From assembly GCF_026341815.1 (NCBI RefSeq), contig NZ_JAPENX010000001.1, positions 5,518,001 to 5,582,000 on the forward strand: a DNA stretch of 64,000 nt, read 5' to 3'. The translations under genes were made by a program, and so were the position numbers. Below the pieces are notes generated by a model. That model was not told the origin of the DNA and searched no databases. It saw only the letters and a program-made list of their open reading frames with translations. How positions within the stretch are numbered: position 1 is the stretch's first letter; each line of letters starts with the position of its first letter. Positions 62,456 through 64,000 of this stretch are shown here, one piece after another. The DNA comes from Streptomyces sp. NBC_00572 (GTDB lineage: Bacteria > Actinomycetota > Actinomycetes > Streptomycetales > Streptomycetaceae).

Positions 62456-62467
62456 GCAGTCGTACCC
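62438..62467. terminator. Hairpin enclosing the stop codon of the small unknown gene
   Basis: GGGTACGAC (62438-62446) pairs perfectly with GTCGTACCC (62459-62467). The TGA at 62453-62455 is in the 12-nt loop. A partial copy of the arm region (GGTACGACAGCTGCGGAGCAG) follows at 62468-62488. Confidence 0.7.
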
Positions 62468-62628
62468 GGTACGACAGCTGCGGAGCAGGCCCCGTTCCTC
62501 CTCCGCACACGACCGCCCCGACGTGCGACCTGACACACCCGGGCCGGGCGCCGTCGACCCGTTTTCCCCGCCGATCGTGGGCGTTGTGCCACGCTTGAGG
62601 CAGGAAACGGGCGAAAGGTGAAGCGGGC

Positions 62629-64000
62629 GTGGGTGACGGGCGATGGGGTGGCGCCGACCGCTGGCGGTCCGCGGGCAGTGCACTCGGGCGGGTGATCGTG
62701 GTGTGGGCGGTGTCCACGCTCACGATGCTGATCCTCGCCGGGCTGCTTCCCGACTTCGAGCTGCAGTCCGCCGACGGCGACAGCTTCACGAGGACGGCGC
62801 TCACCGCTGCCGCGGCGGCCGGCGCGTTCGGTCTGCTCGGCGCGCTCGTGTGGCCGGTGATCGTGCGGGCCCTGCTGCTCGTCCCGGCCCTCGTCCTCGG
62901 CCTGCTCGTCTTCTTCCTCAACGGTTCCATGCTGCTCGTCGCGCTCTGGCTGATCCCCGACGGGCGCGGCGCCGCGAACCCCGAGACCGCCGTCGTGGTC
63001 GCCGCCGTCATGTCCGCCGTCGCCTCGGCGACCTCCACCGGCCTCGCGGTCCGCGACGACGGCGCCTATCGGCGCCGTCTCTACCGGCTGACCGGCCGCA
63101 CCCGGCCCCGTGCGTCGGACGACGCACCCGAGCAGGTCCCCGGCACGGTCTTCCTCCAGCTCGACGGCGTCGGGCACCACGTCCTGCGCGGCGCCGTCGC
63201 CGACGGCCTCATGCCGACCGTCGCGGCCTGGCTGGACGCCGGCCACCACCTCACCCCCTGGCGCACCGACTGGTCCAGCCAGACCGGCGCGAGCCAGCTC
63301 GGCATCCTGCACGGCTCCAACGAGGACGTGCCCGCCTTCCGCTGGTACGAGAAGGACACCGGCCGCCTCATGGTGTCGAACCGCCCGGCCAGTGCGGTGG
63401 AGCTCCAGCGCCGGGCCGTGCGCCGCACCGGGGACGGCGGCCTGCTCACCTTCGACGGGGCCTCGCGCGGCAACCTGTTCAGCGGCGGCGCCGACCAGCT
63501 CGCGCTCGTCCTGTCGATGGCCGCCCGGCGCGGCTCGCGCAACCGTTCGCGCGCCGGCTACTTCGCGTACTTCTCCGACCCGGCCAACGCCGTCCGCACT
63601 GCCGGATCGCTGGTCACCGAGTGCGTCCGCGAGATGTTCCAGTCCACCCGGGCGCTGCTGCGCCGCGAGACCCCGAGGGTCTCCCGCGGCGGCACGTACC
63701 CCTTCGTCCGCGCCTTCGCCACGGTCGTGGAGCGGGACGTCGTCGTCTCCGCCGTGATGGGCGACATGCTCGCCGGACGGACCGCCGTCTACGCCGACCT
63801 CGTCGCCTACGACGAGGTGGCTCACCACTCGGGCCCGCACGGCCGGGACACCGACCAGGTGCTGCGGCGCCTCGACCGCTCGATCGGGCTGATCGCCACC
63901 GTCGCCGAGCACGCCCCCCGCCCGTACCGGATCGTGCTCCTGTCCGACCACGGGCAGAGCCCCGGCGAGACCTTCGAAGGGGCGTACGGGCTGACGCTCA
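62629..64000 (+). CDS. Membrane-anchored alkaline-phosphatase-superfamily phosphodiesterase (3' end outside window)
   Basis: An open frame of 457 codons from GTG 62629 to the window edge. About residues 20-145 hold four hydrophobic helices (VIVVWAVSTLTMLILAGLLP; LLLVPALVLGLLVFFLNGSM), a layout resembling phage-holin-family integral membrane proteins. The soluble domain starts at TVFLQLDGVGHHVLRGAVAD, the first metal Asp of the type I phosphodiesterase/nucleotide pyrophosphatase family. VAYDEVAHHSGPHG and VLLSDHGQS supply the further Asp/His ligands. The expected nucleophile, Thr or Ser, lies in the WSSQTGASQLG region. The extracellular or cytosolic side is uncertain. Substrates may be phosphodiesters of lipids or wall polymers. 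AAAGGTG precedes the start by 8 nt. Confidence 0.85.
   Translation, partial: MGDGRWGGADRWRSAGSALGRVIVVWAVSTLTMLILAGLLPDFELQSADGDSFTRTALTAAAAAGAFGLLGALVWPVIVRALLLVPALVLGLLVFFLNGSMLLVALWLIPDGRGAANPETAVVVAAVMSAVASATSTGLAVRDDGAYRRRLYRLTGRTRPRASDDAPEQVPGTVFLQLDGVGHHVLRGAVADGLMPTVAAWLDAGHHLTPWRTDWSSQTGASQLGILHGSNEDVPAFRWYEKDTGRLMVSNRPASAVELQRRAVRRTGDGGLLTFDGASRGNLFSGGADQLALVLSMAARRGSRNRSRAGYFAYFSDPANAVRTAGSLVTECVREMFQSTRALLRRETPRVSRGGTYPFVRAFATVVERDVVVSAVMGDMLAGRTAVYADLVAYDEVAHHSGPHGRDTDQVLRRLDRSIGLIATVAEHAPRPYRIVLLSDHGQSPGETFEGAYGLTL

Noticed and set aside
1..64000. Biosynthetic gene cluster for a secondary metabolite
   Set aside because: No polyketide, NRPS, terpene or lanthipeptide core enzymes were found. 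ccr supplies extender units but here sits in a primary-metabolism operon.
1..64000. tRNA or other structural RNA genes
   Set aside because: I saw no cloverleaf-like sequence or CCA-adjacent acceptor stems in the intergenic regions; most gaps are short and hold terminators or promoters.

Overview
This window looks like chromosomal DNA from a Streptomyces-type actinomycete. GC content is very high with strongly GC-biased third codon positions, GTG starts are common, many neighbouring genes overlap by ATGA/GTGA, and several promoters sit so close to the start codon that their transcripts would be leaderless. The gene content fits: an ethylmalonyl-CoA pathway operon, secreted S33/S15 peptidases, WYL, GntR/UTRA and TetR regulators, and a giant secreted RHS protein. 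No tRNA, rRNA, CRISPR array, insertion sequence or prophage was seen.

Region 1-19.5 kb is mostly metabolic. It begins with the end of a branched-chain amino acid ABC operon (permease tail and lipoprotein receptor), then an SDR protein and a tandem GNAT. A psd-pssA pair for phosphatidylethanolamine synthesis follows. Next, on the minus strand, comes the ethylmalonyl-CoA pathway: ccr, ecm, a methylmalyl-CoA lyase, a mesaconyl-CoA hydratase and an acyl-CoA dehydrogenase. Upstream lie a TetR regulator and a fused double 3-hydroxyacyl-CoA dehydrogenase whose first half has lost two catalytic residues. Then come HEAT-repeat, Rid-family, S33 peptidase, radical-SAM (behind a LexA-type SOS box) and SRPBCC genes.

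Region 19.5-34.6 kb holds the most interesting accessory locus. An MFS exporter fused to three extracytoplasmic-type beta-sandwich repeats is followed by a secreted DNRLRE/FG-GAP protein. Divergent from that is an approximately 2,695-residue secreted RHS/YD-repeat polymorphic toxin. It carries a ricin-B lectin module, an RHS core, a Lys/Ala-rich helix, a Gly/Ser linker, a Hint autoprocessing domain and a C-terminal domain of 147 residues that I do not recognise. A 190-residue acidic cytosolic-type protein starts in an ATGA overlap with the toxin stop and is the candidate immunity protein. A strong hairpin in the leader and strong terminators after the pair bound the unit.

Region 34.6-47.7 kb has a helical unknown protein, a broken gene, and a hydrolase set. 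An M55 D-aminopeptidase, M20, S9 and S66 LD-carboxypeptidase cluster suggests recycling or breakdown of peptidoglycan peptides. A secreted S15-type hydrolase follows. Adenosine deaminase and a GntR/UTRA regulator share a matched 14-bp operator-like site. Small envelope proteins and GNAT/DUF6204 genes close the region.

Region 47.7-64 kb contains a DUF5107 carbohydrate-type protein, a Cys-rich mini-protein, and a WYL regulator divergent from an oxidoreductase and an AlkZ-like DNA glycosylase. It continues with an unknown duplicated protein, a methyltransferase, a GNAT, and a Tat-exported sulfite-oxidase-like molybdoenzyme. An aminotransferase-fold protein without the PLP lysine, two metallo-beta-lactamase-fold proteins around a DedA membrane protein, a small unknown gene and a membrane-anchored phosphodiesterase cut by the window edge complete it.

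Functional assignments come from motifs read by eye. No database search was run.
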